NCBI GenBank assembly: GCA_002360945.1
Contig: DERO01000029.1
Coordinates: forward strand, 51,328-115,327
From: Leclercia adecarboxylata
GTDB lineage: Bacteria > Pseudomonadota > Gammaproteobacteria > Enterobacterales > Enterobacteriaceae
Direction: 5' to 3'
DNA: 64,000 nucleotides
Part shown: positions 30,113 through 43,175 of the stretch, piece by piece
How positions within the stretch are numbered: the stretch's first letter is position 1
Layout of the letters: each line of letters starts with the position of its first letter
Program-made: the position numbers and the translations under genes
The notes under the pieces: generated by a model
Database searches by the model: none
The model's input: the letters and a program-made list of their open reading frames with translations, nothing else
What the model was told of the DNA's origin: nothing

Positions 30113-30814
30113 CTATAGATTGAGGATATCTTTCACGAAGGGAATAGTGAGCTTACGCTGGGCGGTGATGGATGCCCGATCCAGCTGATCGAGGGTCATA
30201 AACAGCGTACGCATCTCGCGATCCAGCCGCTTTAACAGAAAACGCCCCACGTCTTCCGGCAGTTCAAACCCCCGCAAACGCGCCCGCAGCTGCAAAGCCT
30301 GGAGTTTATCTTCATCGGAGAGCGGCTGTAATTTGTAGATCTGCCCCCAGTCGAGACGCGAAGCCAGATCGGCAAGACCAAGATTCAGCTGACGCGGTGG
30401 ACGATCGCCGGTGATCAGCAGCCGGGTTTTCCCGGACTCCAGAATGCGGTTATAGAGATCAAAAATCGCCATTTCCCACAGCTCATCCCCCGCCACGCAT
30501 TCGATATTGTCGATGCAGACCAGCGACAGCTGTTCCATCCCATCGAGCACTTCCGGCACAAACCAGGTGCGTTTATCCAGCGGCACATAGCCGACCGCAT
30601 CCCCGCGCTGGGAGAGTTCGGCACAGGCTGCGTGCAGCAGATGGCTGCGCCCCGCGCCTTCGCGTGACCAGATATAGATGTAACCGCTGTGCTCCTGGCG
30701 CAACACGTTTTGCAGTGCAGCCAGTAAAGAGGGGTTATCGCCCGGCCAGAAACTCGCGAAAGTTTCGTCGTCGGGAAGATAAAGTGGCAAAGAGAGCTGT
30801 GCCGGTGCGTTCAG
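30113..30814 (-). CDS. hda: DnaA regulatory inactivator Hda (CUG start)
   Basis: AAA+ protein that, with the DNA-loaded sliding clamp, stimulates ATP hydrolysis by DnaA (RIDA) to prevent re-initiation. Translation most likely begins at CTG (30814), giving 233 residues as in E. coli, where hda also starts with CUG. GAGG lies 5 bases upstream, and no in-frame ATG or GTG gives the right N-terminus. The clamp-binding motif QLSLPL lies at residues 6-11. A Walker A-like [10 protein letters not shown] and Walker B LVCIDNIE follow. The AAA+ sensor II region has [13 protein letters not shown]. uraA lies upstream in the same direction. Confidence 0.94.
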   Translation of the reverse strand: MNAPAQLSLPLYLPDDETFASFWPGDNPSLLAALQNVLRQEHSGYIYIWSREGAGRSHLLHAACAELSQRGDAVGYVPLDKRTWFVPEVLDGMEQLSLVCIDNIECVAGDELWEMAIFDLYNRILESGKTRLLITGDRPPRQLNLGLADLASRLDWGQIYKLQPLSDEDKLQALQLRARLRGFELPEDVGRFLLKRLDREMRTLFMTLDQLDRASITAQRKLTIPFVKDILNL

Positions 30815-30878
30815 AAATACCTCAACCAGGTCTAACTCGGAATCGGCCCAGAGTTTAACACGGAACAAGCGGGGAGAG

Positions 30879-30903
30879 AACCGGGCGGATCGACCGCCCG
30901 GTT
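30879..30903. other. Strong hairpin between uraA and hda
   Basis: AACCGGGCGG pairs with CCGCCCGGTT across a 5-base loop, in the 95-bp gap between the uraA stop and the hda start. No T run follows on the minus strand. It is more likely an mRNA-processing or stability stem, or a weak attenuator, than a full terminator. Confidence 0.55.
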
Positions 30904-30909
30904 GGAGGA

Positions 30910-32199
30910 TCAATGGGAGACTTTTTCTGTCTCTTCAGCGTCCAGAACCACTTCTTCCGGGCGCAGAACGGAGATCAGCTTGAAGATCAGGGCCAGGCTA
31001 ATACCGACGATGGTCGCCAGCGCCATGCCTTTCAGTTCGGCCGCGCCAATGTGCACCTTGGCACCGCTGACGCCAATAATCAGGATCACCGAGGTCAGGA
31101 TCAGGTTCTGCGCTTTGCTGTAATCGACTTTGGATTCGATCAGGACGCGGATACCGGACGCACCGATTACCCCGTACAGCAGCAGCGAAACGCCGCCCAT
31201 CACCGGCACCGGGATGATCTGGATAGCTGCCGCCAGTTTACCGACGCAGGAGAGCAGTATAGCGATAATCGCCGCCCCGCCGATAACCCAGGTGCTGTAT
31301 ACGCGGGTAATGGCCATCACGCCGATGTTCTCACCGTAGGTGGTGTTTGGCGTCGAGCCGAAGAAACCGGAGATGATGGTCGAGAAGCCGTTAGCAAACA
31401 TCGAGCGGTGCAGGCCCGGGTCACGGATCAGGTCGCGCTTAACGATGTTCGCTGTGACCACCAGGTGGCCGACGTGCTCGGCAATCACCACCAGCGCCGC
31501 TGGCAGGATGGTGAAGATGGCAAACCACTCAAAGCGCGGGGTGTAGAAGGTTGGCAGCGCGAACCAGTGGGCCTGGGCGATCGGGGTGGTATCGACCACG
31601 CCCATGGCGAAGGAGAGCGCATAGCCCGCCAGCACGCCAATCAGGATCGGGATAATCGCCATAAAACCGCGGAACAGCACGGAGCCAAAGACCGTCACGC
31701 CCAGGGTCACCAGGGAGATAATAATGGTTTTGGTATCCGGTGCCTGACCGTCGGCAGGCAGCAGACCCGCCATGTTTGCCGCTACACCGGCTAACTCAAG
31801 ACCGATGACGGCAACGATTGCGCCCATTGCCGCAGGCGGGAACATCACATCCAGCCAGCCGGTACCCGCTTTCTTCACAATGAAAGCCACCAGGCAGAAG
31901 AGCACGCCGCACATGATAAAACCGCCCAGCGCCACTTCGTAGCCTAACGGCAGCAGCAACAGCACCGGGGAGATAAAGGCAAAGCTGGAGCCCAGATAGG
32001 CCGGGATTTTCCCTTTACAGATGAAGAGGTACAGCAGCGTTCCGATGCCGTTAAACAGCAGCACGGTGGCCGGGTTAATGTGGAACAGGATTGGCACCAG
32101 CACGGTTGCGCCAAACATTGCAAACAGGTGCTGCAAACTAAGCGGGATTGTCTGTAAAAGCGGCGGTCTTTCACTCACCCCGATAGCACGGCGCGTCAT
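30910..32199 (-). CDS. uraA: Uracil:proton symporter UraA
   Basis: Inner-membrane transporter of the NAT/NCS2 family importing uracil. 429 residues with about 14 hydrophobic segments. Family signatures include [14 protein letters not shown] near the N-terminus, [12 protein letters not shown] in the middle (the uracil-binding glutamate region), and [21 protein letters not shown]. It lies downstream of upp on the same strand, separated by a hairpin with a T run, so transport and salvage of uracil are co-regulated. Confidence 0.96.
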   Translation of the reverse strand: MTRRAIGVSERPPLLQTIPLSLQHLFAMFGATVLVPILFHINPATVLLFNGIGTLLYLFICKGKIPAYLGSSFAFISPVLLLLPLGYEVALGGFIMCGVLFCLVAFIVKKAGTGWLDVMFPPAAMGAIVAVIGLELAGVAANMAGLLPADGQAPDTKTIIISLVTLGVTVFGSVLFRGFMAIIPILIGVLAGYALSFAMGVVDTTPIAQAHWFALPTFYTPRFEWFAIFTILPAALVVIAEHVGHLVVTANIVKRDLIRDPGLHRSMFANGFSTIISGFFGSTPNTTYGENIGVMAITRVYSTWVIGGAAIIAILLSCVGKLAAAIQIIPVPVMGGVSLLLYGVIGASGIRVLIESKVDYSKAQNLILTSVILIIGVSGAKVHIGAAELKGMALATIVGISLALIFKLISVLRPEEVVLDAEETEKVSH

Positions 32200-32240
32200 A
32201 GTGTTTTCCTCTGAGTATTATTGGTTGTGTGTGTTTTATT

Positions 32241-32270
32241 CAAAAAAAAGCCGACTATCAAAGTCGGCTT
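32241..32270 (-). terminator. Intercistronic terminator/attenuator between upp and uraA
   Basis: AAGCCGACT / AGTCGGCTT with a 5-base loop, followed on the minus strand by eight T residues. It lies 17 bases after the upp stop and before uraA, so it likely lowers rather than abolishes uraA transcription. Confidence 0.7.
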
Positions 32271-32286
32271 CTTTATCGTTATGCGA

Positions 32287-32913
32287 TTACTTAGTACCAA
32301 AAATCTTATCGCCGGCATCGCCGAGGCCCGGGATGATGTACCCGTGCTCGTTCAGACCCTGATCGACAGAGGCGGTATACAGCTCAACGTCCGGGTGCGC
32401 TTTTTCCAGCGCGGCGATACCTTCCGGCGCGGCAACCAGTACCAGCACCTTGATGCTGCTGCAGCCGGCGTTTTTCAGCAGGTCGATAGTGGCGATCATC
32501 GAACCGCCGGTGGCCAGCATCGGATCAACAACCAGCGCCATACGCTCGTCGATGTTGGAAACCAGCTTCTGGAAATACGGTACTGGCTCCAGCGTTTCTT
32601 CGTTACGGTAGATACCGACCACGCTGATACGCGCGCTCGGGACGTGCTCCAGCACGCCTTCCATCATGCCCAGACCGGCACGCAGGATTGGCACTACGGT
32701 AATTTTCTTGCCTTTGATCTGCTCAACCTGTACCGGGCCGTTCCAGCCTTCAATGGTCACTTTTTCAGTTTCCAGATCGGAGGTTGCTTCATAGGTCAGT
32801 AAGCTGCCAACTTCAGAGGCCAGTTCACGAAAGCGCTTAGTGCTGATGTCATGCTCACGCATCAGGCCCAGCTTGTGTTTAACGAGTGGGTGTTTCACTT
32901 CCACAATCTTCAT
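32287..32913 (-). CDS. upp: Uracil phosphoribosyltransferase Upp
   Basis: Salvages uracil to UMP with PRPP. The ATG at 32913 gives 208 residues, the E. coli length, and is preceded by AAGGAGAAAG. Visible are the N-terminal [19 protein letters not shown], the PRPP-binding [12 protein letters not shown] and the uracil-site [13 protein letters not shown] near the C-terminus. Its promoter carries a T tract at the start of transcription that confers UTP control. uraA follows. Confidence 0.97.
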   Translation of the reverse strand: MKIVEVKHPLVKHKLGLMREHDISTKRFRELASEVGSLLTYEATSDLETEKVTIEGWNGPVQVEQIKGKKITVVPILRAGLGMMEGVLEHVPSARISVVGIYRNEETLEPVPYFQKLVSNIDERMALVVDPMLATGGSMIATIDLLKNAGCSSIKVLVLVAAPEGIAALEKAHPDVELYTASVDQGLNEHGYIIPGLGDAGDKIFGTK

Positions 32914-32940
32914 TCTCTTTCTCCTTCGGGTGGCAGCCAC

Positions 32941-32961
32941 AAAAAAAATCGCCGGATTATA
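32941..32961 (-). promoter_or_regulatory. upp promoter with UTP-sensing T tract
   Basis: On the minus strand TATAAT (32961-32956) is followed five bases later by GATTTTTTTTG, a probable start at 32950 and eight T residues at 32948-32941. In E. coli the same arrangement lets RNA polymerase slip and add extra U residues when UTP is high, which aborts upp transcripts. The -35 region is weak. Confidence 0.85.
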
Positions 32962-33080
32962 CCGCTTTTTGCGGACTACGCCATACCCATCTTGCTTGAC
33001 GCTGATCAAGCAAAGTGATTAACAGGCCGTTACAGATTATAAAACAGACAAATCATTCTGGAGAGAAGCGGAGGATTTTA

Positions 33081-33152
33081 TGCCCGGCGGCGCTGCGCTT
33101 GCGCGGGCCTACGGGCTTGTAGGCCGGGTAAGGCGCAGCCGCCACCCGGCAA
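33081..33152. repeat. REP/BIME pair between upp and the phospho-beta-glucosidase gene
   Basis: Two inverted REP units: TGCCCGGCGGCGCTGCGC...CGGGCCTAC and TGTAGGCCGGGTAAGGCGC...CCACCCGGCA. They lie immediately 3' of the minus-strand GH1 gene. Confidence 0.85.
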
Positions 33153-33159
33153 TGCGGAG

Positions 33160-34614
<1,455 letters not shown>

Positions 34615-34634
34615 TTATCGGCAAAAAAGAGTAC

Positions 34635-34648
34635 AGAAACCGGTTTCA
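34635..34648. promoter_or_regulatory. AscG/GalR-LacI-type operator upstream of the GH1 gene
   Basis: AGAAACCGGTTTCA contains a perfect 12-bp palindrome and matches the AscG recognition sequence of E. coli (TGAAACCGGTTTCA, from memory) at 13 of 14 positions. A second, weaker copy TGTACCCGGTTTCA lies at 34692-34705. The paired spacing (about 57 bp) would allow looping repression. No ascG gene is in the window. Confidence 0.6.
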
Positions 34649-34790
34649 GTGAGATGATGTGCATTCAGCTAAGGGGTTGCAAGTATAAGAATGTACCCGG
34701 TTTCATTTTCGTGAACGGGTTCATGTTTGTGCGTCAGGGCGGGATTTTCTCAGGAATTTCAGGGTTGCTTTTTTCTGTTGCAGAATGGGC

Positions 34791-34806
34791 TCGCAAACGT
34801 TTGCCT
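34791..34806 (+). promoter_or_regulatory. PurR operator of purMN
   Basis: TCGCAAACGTTTGCCT has the perfect core GCAAACGTTTGC of the PurR box. It lies 64 bp upstream of the purM GTG. Confidence 0.9.
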
Positions 34807-34866
34807 GGACTGTTAGAATTGCGCCGATTTTTCTTACTATCGCAATGCAATCGCGTGGGGACTTGA

Positions 34867-36545
<1,679 letters not shown>

Positions 36546-36550
36546 TTCTT

Positions 36551-36583
36551 TGCCGGGTGGCGCTATCGCTTACCCGGCCTACC
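36551..36583. repeat. REP unit after purN
   Basis: TGCCGGGTGGCGCTATCGC followed by TTACCCGGCCTACC, a single enterobacterial REP unit between purN and the ppk promoter region. Confidence 0.8.
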
Positions 36584-36737
36584 TGGCGCAGGCCTGCGCA
36601 ACTCTCTATTATCCCTCAAGAATAAATTTAACTGTCATACTTTTCTGACACAGTTGGACATATAGTGGAAATGCTCGCCATAATAAAGGCGAGACGGATT
36701 TACCACGTCCTGTGATTGAACTGGAGTGTGAGTAGTA

Positions 36738-38798
36738 ATGGGTCAGGAAAAGTTATACATCGAGAAAGAGCTAAGCTGGTTAGCATTCAATGAGCGCGTG
36801 CTTCAGGAAGCGGCGGATAAAAGTAACCCGCTGATTGAGCGCATGCGTTTTCTGGGGATTTACTCCAATAACCTGGACGAGTTCTATAAAGTTCGCTTTG
36901 CTGAACTGAAGCGTCGCATCATCATTAGCGAAGAGCAGGGTTTAAACTCGAATTCGCGTCATCTGCTGGGCAAGATCCAGTCCCGGGTCCTGAAAGCCGA
37001 TCAGGAATTTGACAGCCTGTATAACGAATTGCTGCTGGAGATGGCACGCAATCAAATCTTCCTGATCAACGAGCGACAGCTCTCGGTCAACCAGCAGAGC
37101 TGGCTGCGCCACTATTTCAAACATTATCTGCGCCAGCACATCACCCCTATTCTGATTAACCGTGAAACGGACCTGGTGCAGTTCCTGAAGGATGACTACA
37201 CCTATCTGGCGGTGGAGATAATCCGCGGCGACAGCATTCGCTATGCGCTGCTGGAGATCCCGTCGGACAAGGTGCCGCGCTTCGTCAACCTGCCGCCGGA
37301 AACGCCGCGTCGCCGCAAGCCAATGATCCTGCTGGATAACATCCTACGCTACTGCCTGGATGACATCTTCAAGGGCTTCTTCGATTACGATGCCCTGAAC
37401 GCCTATTCAATGAAGATGACCCGTGACGCCGAGTACGACCTGGTGCACGAGATGGAAGCCAGCCTGATGGAGCTGATGTCCTCCAGCCTCAAGCAGCGTC
37501 TCACCGCCGAGCCGGTGCGCTTTGTCTATCAGCGCGATATGCCGGACGCCATGGTCGAGATGCTGCGTGAAAAGCTGACCATCTCCCGCTACGACTCCAT
37601 CGTGCCGGGCGGTCGCTATCACAACTTCAAGGACTTTATCGGCTTCCCGAACGTTGGCAAAGCCAACCTGGTGAACAAGCCGCTGCCGCGCCTGCGCCAT
37701 ATCTGGTTCGATAAGTTCCGCAACGGCTTCGACGCCATTCGCGAGCGCGACGTCCTGCTCTACTATCCGTACCACACCTTTGAGCACGTTCTGGAGCTGA
37801 TGCGTCAGGCGTCGTTCGACCCCAACGTGCTGGCGATCAAAATCAACATCTATCGCGTGGCGAAAGACTCGCGCATTATCGATGCGATGATCCATGCCGC
37901 CCACAACGGGAAGAAAGTGACCGTGGTGGTAGAGTTGCAGGCGCGCTTCGACGAAGAGGCCAACATCCACTGGGCCCGTCGTCTGACCGAAGCGGGCGTA
38001 CACGTGATCTTCTCGGCCCCGGGGCTGAAGATCCACGCCAAGCTGTTCCTCATCTCCCGTAAAGAGGGCGATGACGTGGTGCGTTATGCCCACATCGGTA
38101 CCGGTAACTTCAACGAGAAGACCGCGCGAATTTATACCGACTACTCGCTGCTTACCGCCGATGCGCGCATCACCAACGAGGTGCGCCGGGTCTTTAACTT
38201 TATTGAGAACCCGTACCGTCCGGTCAGCTTCGACTATCTGCTGGTGTCACCGCAGAACTCCCGTCGCCTGCTGTATGACATGATCGACCGTGAGATCGCC
38301 AATGCGCAGAAAGGCCTGCCTTCCGGCATCACCCTGAAGCTCAATAACCTGGTCGATAAAGGACTGGTGGATCGCCTGTATGCCGCCTCCGGCTCAGGCG
38401 TGCCGGTCAATCTGCTGATCCGCGGCATGTGCTCCCTGATCCCCGAGCTTGAGGGCATCAGCGAAAATATTCGCGTCATCAGCATCGTTGACCGTTACCT
38501 CGAGCACGATCGCACCTATATTTTTGAGAACGGTGGCGATAAGCAGGTTTACCTCTCTTCCGCCGACTGGATGACGCGCAACATCGACTATCGCATCGAG
38601 GTAGCGACGCCGCTGCTCGATCCGCGACTTAAACAACAAGTTCTTGATATTATTGATTTACTGTTAAACGATACCGTGAAAGCACGGTATATCGATAAAG
38701 AATTGAGTAACCGCTATGTGCCGCGCGGCAATCGCCGTAAGGTGCGGTCACAGCTGGCGATTTACGACTATATCAAATCACTCGAGCAACCCGATTAA
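36738..38798 (+). CDS. ppk: Polyphosphate kinase Ppk1
   Basis: Polymerises the gamma-phosphate of ATP into inorganic polyphosphate at the inner membrane. 686 residues, two fewer than E. coli. PPK1 domains: N-terminal ([14 protein letters not shown]), middle, and two phospholipase D-like C-terminal domains. The autophosphorylated histidine lies in LKIHAKLFL and the second conserved histidine in [14 protein letters not shown]. Shine-Dalgarno GGAGTG precedes the ATG. ppx follows after 3 bases. Confidence 0.97.
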   Translation: MGQEKLYIEKELSWLAFNERVLQEAADKSNPLIERMRFLGIYSNNLDEFYKVRFAELKRRIIISEEQGLNSNSRHLLGKIQSRVLKADQEFDSLYNELLLEMARNQIFLINERQLSVNQQSWLRHYFKHYLRQHITPILINRETDLVQFLKDDYTYLAVEIIRGDSIRYALLEIPSDKVPRFVNLPPETPRRRKPMILLDNILRYCLDDIFKGFFDYDALNAYSMKMTRDAEYDLVHEMEASLMELMSSSLKQRLTAEPVRFVYQRDMPDAMVEMLREKLTISRYDSIVPGGRYHNFKDFIGFPNVGKANLVNKPLPRLRHIWFDKFRNGFDAIRERDVLLYYPYHTFEHVLELMRQASFDPNVLAIKINIYRVAKDSRIIDAMIHAAHNGKKVTVVVELQARFDEEANIHWARRLTEAGVHVIFSAPGLKIHAKLFLISRKEGDDVVRYAHIGTGNFNEKTARIYTDYSLLTADARITNEVRRVFNFIENPYRPVSFDYLLVSPQNSRRLLYDMIDREIANAQKGLPSGITLKLNNLVDKGLVDRLYAASGSGVPVNLLIRGMCSLIPELEGISENIRVISIVDRYLEHDRTYIFENGGDKQVYLSSADWMTRNIDYRIEVATPLLDPRLKQQVLDIIDLLLNDTVKARYIDKELSNRYVPRGNRRKVRSQLAIYDYIKSLEQPD

Positions 38799-38801
38799 CC
38801 T

Positions 38802-40343
38802 ATGCCGATAAACGATAAGACCCCACGACCGCAGGAGTTCGCTGCGGTCGACCTTGGCTCTAACAGCTTCCACATGGTCATTGCCCGTGAGGTTGATGGC
38901 GCAATGCAGATCATCGGTCGTCTGAAGCAGCGCGTCCACCTGGCTGATGGCCTGGGTGCAGACAACATGCTCAGCGAAGAGGCGATGGAGCGCGGGCTGA
39001 ACTGCCTGTCGCTGTTTGCCGAACGCCTGCAGGGTTTCACCCCGTCGAGCGTCTGCATCGTCGGGACCCATACCCTGCGCCAGGCGTCGAACGCCACGGA
39101 CTTTTTAAAGCGCGCGGAGCAGGTGATCCCCTACCCTATCGAGATCATTTCGGGCAATGAAGAAGCCCGTCTGATCTTTATGGGTGTGGAACATACTCAG
39201 CCGGAAAAAGGCCGCAAGCTGGTGATCGATATCGGCGGCGGCTCGACGGAACTGGTGATTGGCGAAAACTTTGAGCCGCATCTGGTTGAAAGCCGCCGGA
39301 TGGGCTGCGTCAGCTTCGCACAGATCTACTTCCCGGGCGGAGCAATCAGCCGGGAGAACTTCCAGCGCGCGCGCATGGCCGCGGTGCAGAAGCTGGAGTC
39401 GCTCGCCTGGCAATACCGACTGCAGGGCTGGAACGTGGCGCTTGGCGCCTCGGGTACCATCAAAGCCGCCCATGAAGTGCTGGTGGAGATGGGCGAAAAA
39501 GACGGTTTTATCACCCCGGAGCGTCTGTCGATGCTGATGGAAGAGGTGATCAAGCATAAGAGCTTTGACGCCCTGAGCCTGCCTGGCCTCTCCGAAGAGC
39601 GTAAAGCGGTGTTTGTCCCGGGTCTGGCGATCCTGTGCGGCGTGTTCGATGCGCTGGCTATTCGCGAGCTGCGCCTGTCTGACGGTGCGCTGCGCGAAGG
39701 GGTGCTGTATGAGATGGAAGGCCGGTTCCGCCACCAGGATATTCGCAGCCGTACCGCGCAGAGCCTGGCGAACCAGTACAACATCGATCGCGAGCAGGCG
39801 AGACGCGTGCTGGAAACCACAACCCATATGTATGAGCAGTGGGAAAACCAGAACCCGAAACTGGCGCATCCTCAGCTGGCGGCTCTGCTGAAGTGGGCGG
39901 CGATGCTGCACGAAGTCGGGCTGAACATCAACCACAGCGGTATGCACCGCCACTCGGCCTACATTCTGCAAAACAGCGACCTGCCAGGCTTCAACCAGGA
40001 GCAGCAGACCATGATGGCCTCGCTGGTCCGCTATCATCGCAAAGCCGTTAAGCTGGACGAGCTGCCGCGCTTTACGCTGTTCAAGAAAAAACAGTTCCTG
40101 CCGCTGATCCAGCTGTTACGTCTGGGCGTACTGCTCAACAACCAGCGTCAGGCAACGACCACGCCGCCGACTCTCACGCTCACCACGGACGATAACCACT
40201 GGACGCTGAGCTTCCCGCACGACTGGTTTAGCCAGAACGCGCTGGTGCTGCTGGATCTGGAAAGAGAGCAGCAGTACTGGAGTGCCGTCACCGGCTGGTG
40301 CCTGAAAATTGAAGAAGAGCACTCTCCGAACGTCGCTGCGTAA
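38802..40343 (+). CDS. ppx: Exopolyphosphatase Ppx
   Basis: Processively removes orthophosphate from polyphosphate ends; related to GppA. 513 residues, as in E. coli. An actin-like ASKHA fold with [14 protein letters not shown] near the N-terminus and [13 protein letters not shown] as the second phosphate loop, followed by an HD-like C-terminal domain ([17 protein letters not shown]). It is in one operon with ppk, giving synthesis and breakdown of the same polymer. Convergent with pdeF, with 8 bases between stops. Confidence 0.97.
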   Translation: MPINDKTPRPQEFAAVDLGSNSFHMVIAREVDGAMQIIGRLKQRVHLADGLGADNMLSEEAMERGLNCLSLFAERLQGFTPSSVCIVGTHTLRQASNATDFLKRAEQVIPYPIEIISGNEEARLIFMGVEHTQPEKGRKLVIDIGGGSTELVIGENFEPHLVESRRMGCVSFAQIYFPGGAISRENFQRARMAAVQKLESLAWQYRLQGWNVALGASGTIKAAHEVLVEMGEKDGFITPERLSMLMEEVIKHKSFDALSLPGLSEERKAVFVPGLAILCGVFDALAIRELRLSDGALREGVLYEMEGRFRHQDIRSRTAQSLANQYNIDREQARRVLETTTHMYEQWENQNPKLAHPQLAALLKWAAMLHEVGLNINHSGMHRHSAYILQNSDLPGFNQEQQTMMASLVRYHRKAVKLDELPRFTLFKKKQFLPLIQLLRLGVLLNNQRQATTTPPTLTLTTDDNHWTLSFPHDWFSQNALVLLDLEREQQYWSAVTGWCLKIEEEHSPNVAA

Positions 40344-40351
40344 TCCCCTCT

Positions 40352-42592
40352 TCAGGCGCTCTTCGTGAGCGCCTGTTGCGGCAGCAACGTCTCCAGCGGT
40401 ACGGGTTTGCCGATTAAATAGCCCTGGAAATAATCAATGCCCAGCGCCTCCGCGGCGCAGCGGATCTCCTCGCTCTCGACATATTCCGCCACCACCAGCA
40501 TTCTCTTCATCCGCGCCAGATGGCAAATCGAAGCCACAATCTGATAATCCAGGCTGTTGTTGACGATGTTACGAATAAAGCTGCCGTCGATCTTCAGGAT
40601 ATCGGCATCCACGCTTTTTAAGCGGGCGTAACTGGCATAGCCGGTACCAAAGTCATCGATGGCCACCCGGCAGCCCATCTCCTGCAAATGGTTCATCGTC
40701 TGCATCGCCAGCCCGGCGTTGCCGAAGCTGCTGCTCTCGGTGATCTCGAATATCAGCTGCCAGCTCTCAATACCATAGGTATGCAGCATGCGGCTCACCT
40801 CCAGCGGCAGCTGCGCCCGGCAAACGGAGGACGGCGACAGATTGATGGCAAACCGCTGCCCAGGCAGACTCTCGCGGTTATCGGCCATAAACTGCAAGGT
40901 CTTCTCCAGCACCAGCAGATCGATTCGCGATGAGAGGCCAAACTCCTGCGCAACGGGCAGGAACTCATCGGGGGAAATCAGCTCTGCGCCATCGTTTTGC
41001 AGACGGAGCAGCACCTCGTGATAGTCATCCCCGCGGATCCCCTTCACCGGCTGCGCCAGCAGGGTAAATTCATCTTTTTCCAGCGCACGCTGCAGGCGGT
41101 TCATCATCGCGACTTTATCTTTCAGGCCGCGTTGCAGATTGATGGCGCCCCGCTGCTGCAGGTTTTCCGGGTGATTGGTCGCCAGGGAGAGATCGGCAAT
41201 GGTGCTCAGCTCCCCCAGCAGCAGATAAAGATGCACCACCGGCGAACGCACGTAGCAGTAGCTGACCCCTACCTGCGGCTGGAGCGGCATTCCGTCCCAG
41301 AGGAAGCGGAAACGTTTGATGTGTAAATCCAGCTCATCGATGCGGGACTGATGCGACTCGGTATTCAGCCGCAGCACCAGATCGTGACCTGACAGCTGAT
41401 AAACGCACTCATCCGGCTGCAGATAGTCGTTCATCCACGCGGCCAGTTTCTGTTTGTACTGAATGCGCAGCAAAACGCCGTAGTTACGCCCCAGCACTTC
41501 CAGCTCCGGAATGCGCAGGAAACAGAGCACCGACCAGGGCTTTTTCCCCAACGCGCGGTTGAGCGCCCGCAGGTTGGGCATGTGCACCACCGGGTCGAGA
41601 AACGCCAGCCGTCTGGCACGAATATTAATTGCCCGCTGCCGCGTCGCCAGCATCGCCATGTACACCACCACGAAGGTAAAGACCAGATAGCTGGAGGAGG
41701 TGATGGTGAGCTGAATGTCATAGCCCTGGGCCCGGGGAATGTAGCTGTCAAAGAAGTGAATTGAGACAATCAGTACCGGCGTCCAGATCAGGGACATCAG
41801 CTTATAGCCGAAGCGCATCGATCCCCACAGCATCACCGGCATCAGCAGTGACAGCGTGTAGTTGGTGCTAAAGATGGTGCTGTTTGCGGTGATGGGCCAC
41901 AGGAGCAAGGCCAGCAATGCGCTCGTTGCCACCAGCCAGATAGCCACTTCCGTCGCCGTCACCTTACGGTCGATCTGGCCCACAATCTGCGACAGCAGGC
42001 TCCGCAGATAGCGAGGATGGCGAAGGGTGCGGATGATCAGATAGCAGAACGGTACGCACGTCAGGCAGCCGACCAGTAAGCCCTGATAGTTGATTAGCGA
42101 GCGGATCCCTGGCGTGCTGATACCCGCCAGGTCAAACCGTGTTTTGTAGACGCCAAGGTAGACGGCAAACTGAAACAGCAGCAGGAAAATTGTGGCCGGA
42201 CAGAGCATCTGCCAGAACATACGTTGCGCCATCAGTCGTGCGTCACCATAGGAGACATTATTGCGGCGGGGAGCGAAGACCCGATATCCGCCCCAACTGA
42301 GGATTATCGGGATCAAAAAATGGCCAATCGCCACGGCGGTTTCGTAACCGCCCACCGAAGGGTAGTAGCGCACAAAGAGCGCAAGCATAATACCGGGCAC
42401 CGCTGCCATGCCGTAAAACAGCATCAGCGACAATAAGAACGCCAGCGGCATATAGTAGAGCACCACGATATTTCCCTGAACCTGGGTGTAGGTGGTGGCA
42501 AGACGCGCGACGGGCAGCAGAACGACCGGCAGGATCAACGGCAGCGCCCACCAGCGGTCTCTATATTTTTTGTATAACGTGAAAATAGTCAT
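40352..42592 (-). CDS. pdeF: Cyclic-di-GMP phosphodiesterase PdeF (YfgF)
   Basis: Membrane phosphodiesterase active in anaerobic c-di-GMP turnover in E. coli. It has a MASE1-like N-terminal region with about eight hydrophobic segments, a degenerate GGDEF domain (SGHDL at the active site, so no cyclase activity expected), then an EAL domain with EVL in place of EAL (YHEVLLRL) and intact IDDFGTGYASY and KIDGSFI metal/substrate motifs. The ATG at 42592 aligns with the E. coli start (746 residues). Alternative in-frame ATGs at 42601, 42616 and 42643 cannot be excluded. An FNR box lies upstream. Confidence 0.92.
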   Translation of the reverse strand: MTIFTLYKKYRDRWWALPLILPVVLLPVARLATTYTQVQGNIVVLYYMPLAFLLSLMLFYGMAAVPGIMLALFVRYYPSVGGYETAVAIGHFLIPIILSWGGYRVFAPRRNNVSYGDARLMAQRMFWQMLCPATIFLLLFQFAVYLGVYKTRFDLAGISTPGIRSLINYQGLLVGCLTCVPFCYLIIRTLRHPRYLRSLLSQIVGQIDRKVTATEVAIWLVATSALLALLLWPITANSTIFSTNYTLSLLMPVMLWGSMRFGYKLMSLIWTPVLIVSIHFFDSYIPRAQGYDIQLTITSSSYLVFTFVVVYMAMLATRQRAINIRARRLAFLDPVVHMPNLRALNRALGKKPWSVLCFLRIPELEVLGRNYGVLLRIQYKQKLAAWMNDYLQPDECVYQLSGHDLVLRLNTESHQSRIDELDLHIKRFRFLWDGMPLQPQVGVSYCYVRSPVVHLYLLLGELSTIADLSLATNHPENLQQRGAINLQRGLKDKVAMMNRLQRALEKDEFTLLAQPVKGIRGDDYHEVLLRLQNDGAELISPDEFLPVAQEFGLSSRIDLLVLEKTLQFMADNRESLPGQRFAINLSPSSVCRAQLPLEVSRMLHTYGIESWQLIFEITESSSFGNAGLAMQTMNHLQEMGCRVAIDDFGTGYASYARLKSVDADILKIDGSFIRNIVNNSLDYQIVASICHLARMKRMLVVAEYVESEEIRCAAEALGIDYFQGYLIGKPVPLETLLPQQALTKSA
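40353..40375. terminator. Stem-loop at the ppx/pdeF convergence
   Basis: CAGGCGCTC / GAGCGCCTG with loop TTCGT, nine bases after the ppx stop and inside the last codons of pdeF. The tail is only TTG, so termination efficiency is doubtful; it may act from both strands. Confidence 0.4.
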
Positions 42593-42722
42593 AGATGCCA
42601 TAGTTAACCCACTCATCCAGGGGCAGTTCAGACAGGCATCCAACCTGACGACGTTGTCGTGCAGGCGAAATAACGCTTACACGAAAGGAGGAAAGATTTT
42701 AGTAAGCCCTGGCGAGGGAGAT

Positions 42723-42736
42723 TTGACTTAAATCAA
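42723..42736. promoter_or_regulatory. FNR box upstream of pdeF/yfgG
   Basis: TTGACTTAAATCAA matches the FNR consensus TTGAT-N4-ATCAA at 9 of 10 defined positions. It lies 131 bp upstream of the pdeF start and about 200 bp upstream of divergent yfgG. The remaining ~340 bp of this intergenic region is AT-rich with no other recognised element. Confidence 0.65.
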
Positions 42737-42938
42737 AGAGATTAATTCCGGGAAAGAATATTCACATTTTTTAACCGTACTTTTGTGCTAATTATCAGTA
42801 GCGTAAATAAAGTTATTATTAAACATAACAATCAGTGGATTAATCGTTGACAGAATTTTACATTCGGATTAATTGACCCCTGTAGCCCCGTATGCCTTAA
42901 TGGCACATCGCCCGCAGGGCATTTTCAGGAACACTACA

Positions 42939-43145
42939 GTGAGTCAGGCCACACGTATGCGAAAACGACATCGGTTTAACACTCGGATGACGCGTATCAT
43001 ACTGCTAATCAGCTTATTCTTTTTCGTGGGCCGCTTCGTTTACTCCTCTATTGGAGCCTGGTATCACCACCAGGAAAAAAAGCAGGCGCAACAATCCAGC
43101 CTCTCTGGCGAATACGTCGAACGCTCCACCACCACAATTAATTAA
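42939..43145 (+). CDS. yfgG: Small membrane protein YfgG
   Basis: 68-residue protein starting at GTG (42939), with AGGA 8 bases upstream. The start gives MSQATRMRKRHRF, aligning with E. coli YfgG. A basic N-terminus is followed by one transmembrane segment (TRIILLISLFFFVGRFVYSS, about residues 18-37) and a polar tail that is longer and different from the E. coli tail. YfgG has been linked to nickel and cobalt tolerance in E. coli. The frame open from 42873 has no ribosome site. Confidence 0.9.
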   Translation: MSQATRMRKRHRFNTRMTRIILLISLFFFVGRFVYSSIGAWYHHQEKKQAQQSSLSGEYVERSTTTIN

Positions 43146-43175
43146 GCCTTCTGTTTTTACGAGCTAATTAAATTA

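Noticed and set aside
36632..36651. Pho-box-like sequence upstream of ppk (CTGTCAT and CTGACAC)
   Set aside because: The two half-sites are 13 bases apart rather than the 11 expected for PhoB, so I do not list it, although PhoB control of ppk is plausible.
42593..42643. Longer pdeF start at 42643
   Set aside because: It adds 17 residues with no counterpart in the homologue; kept only as an alternative.
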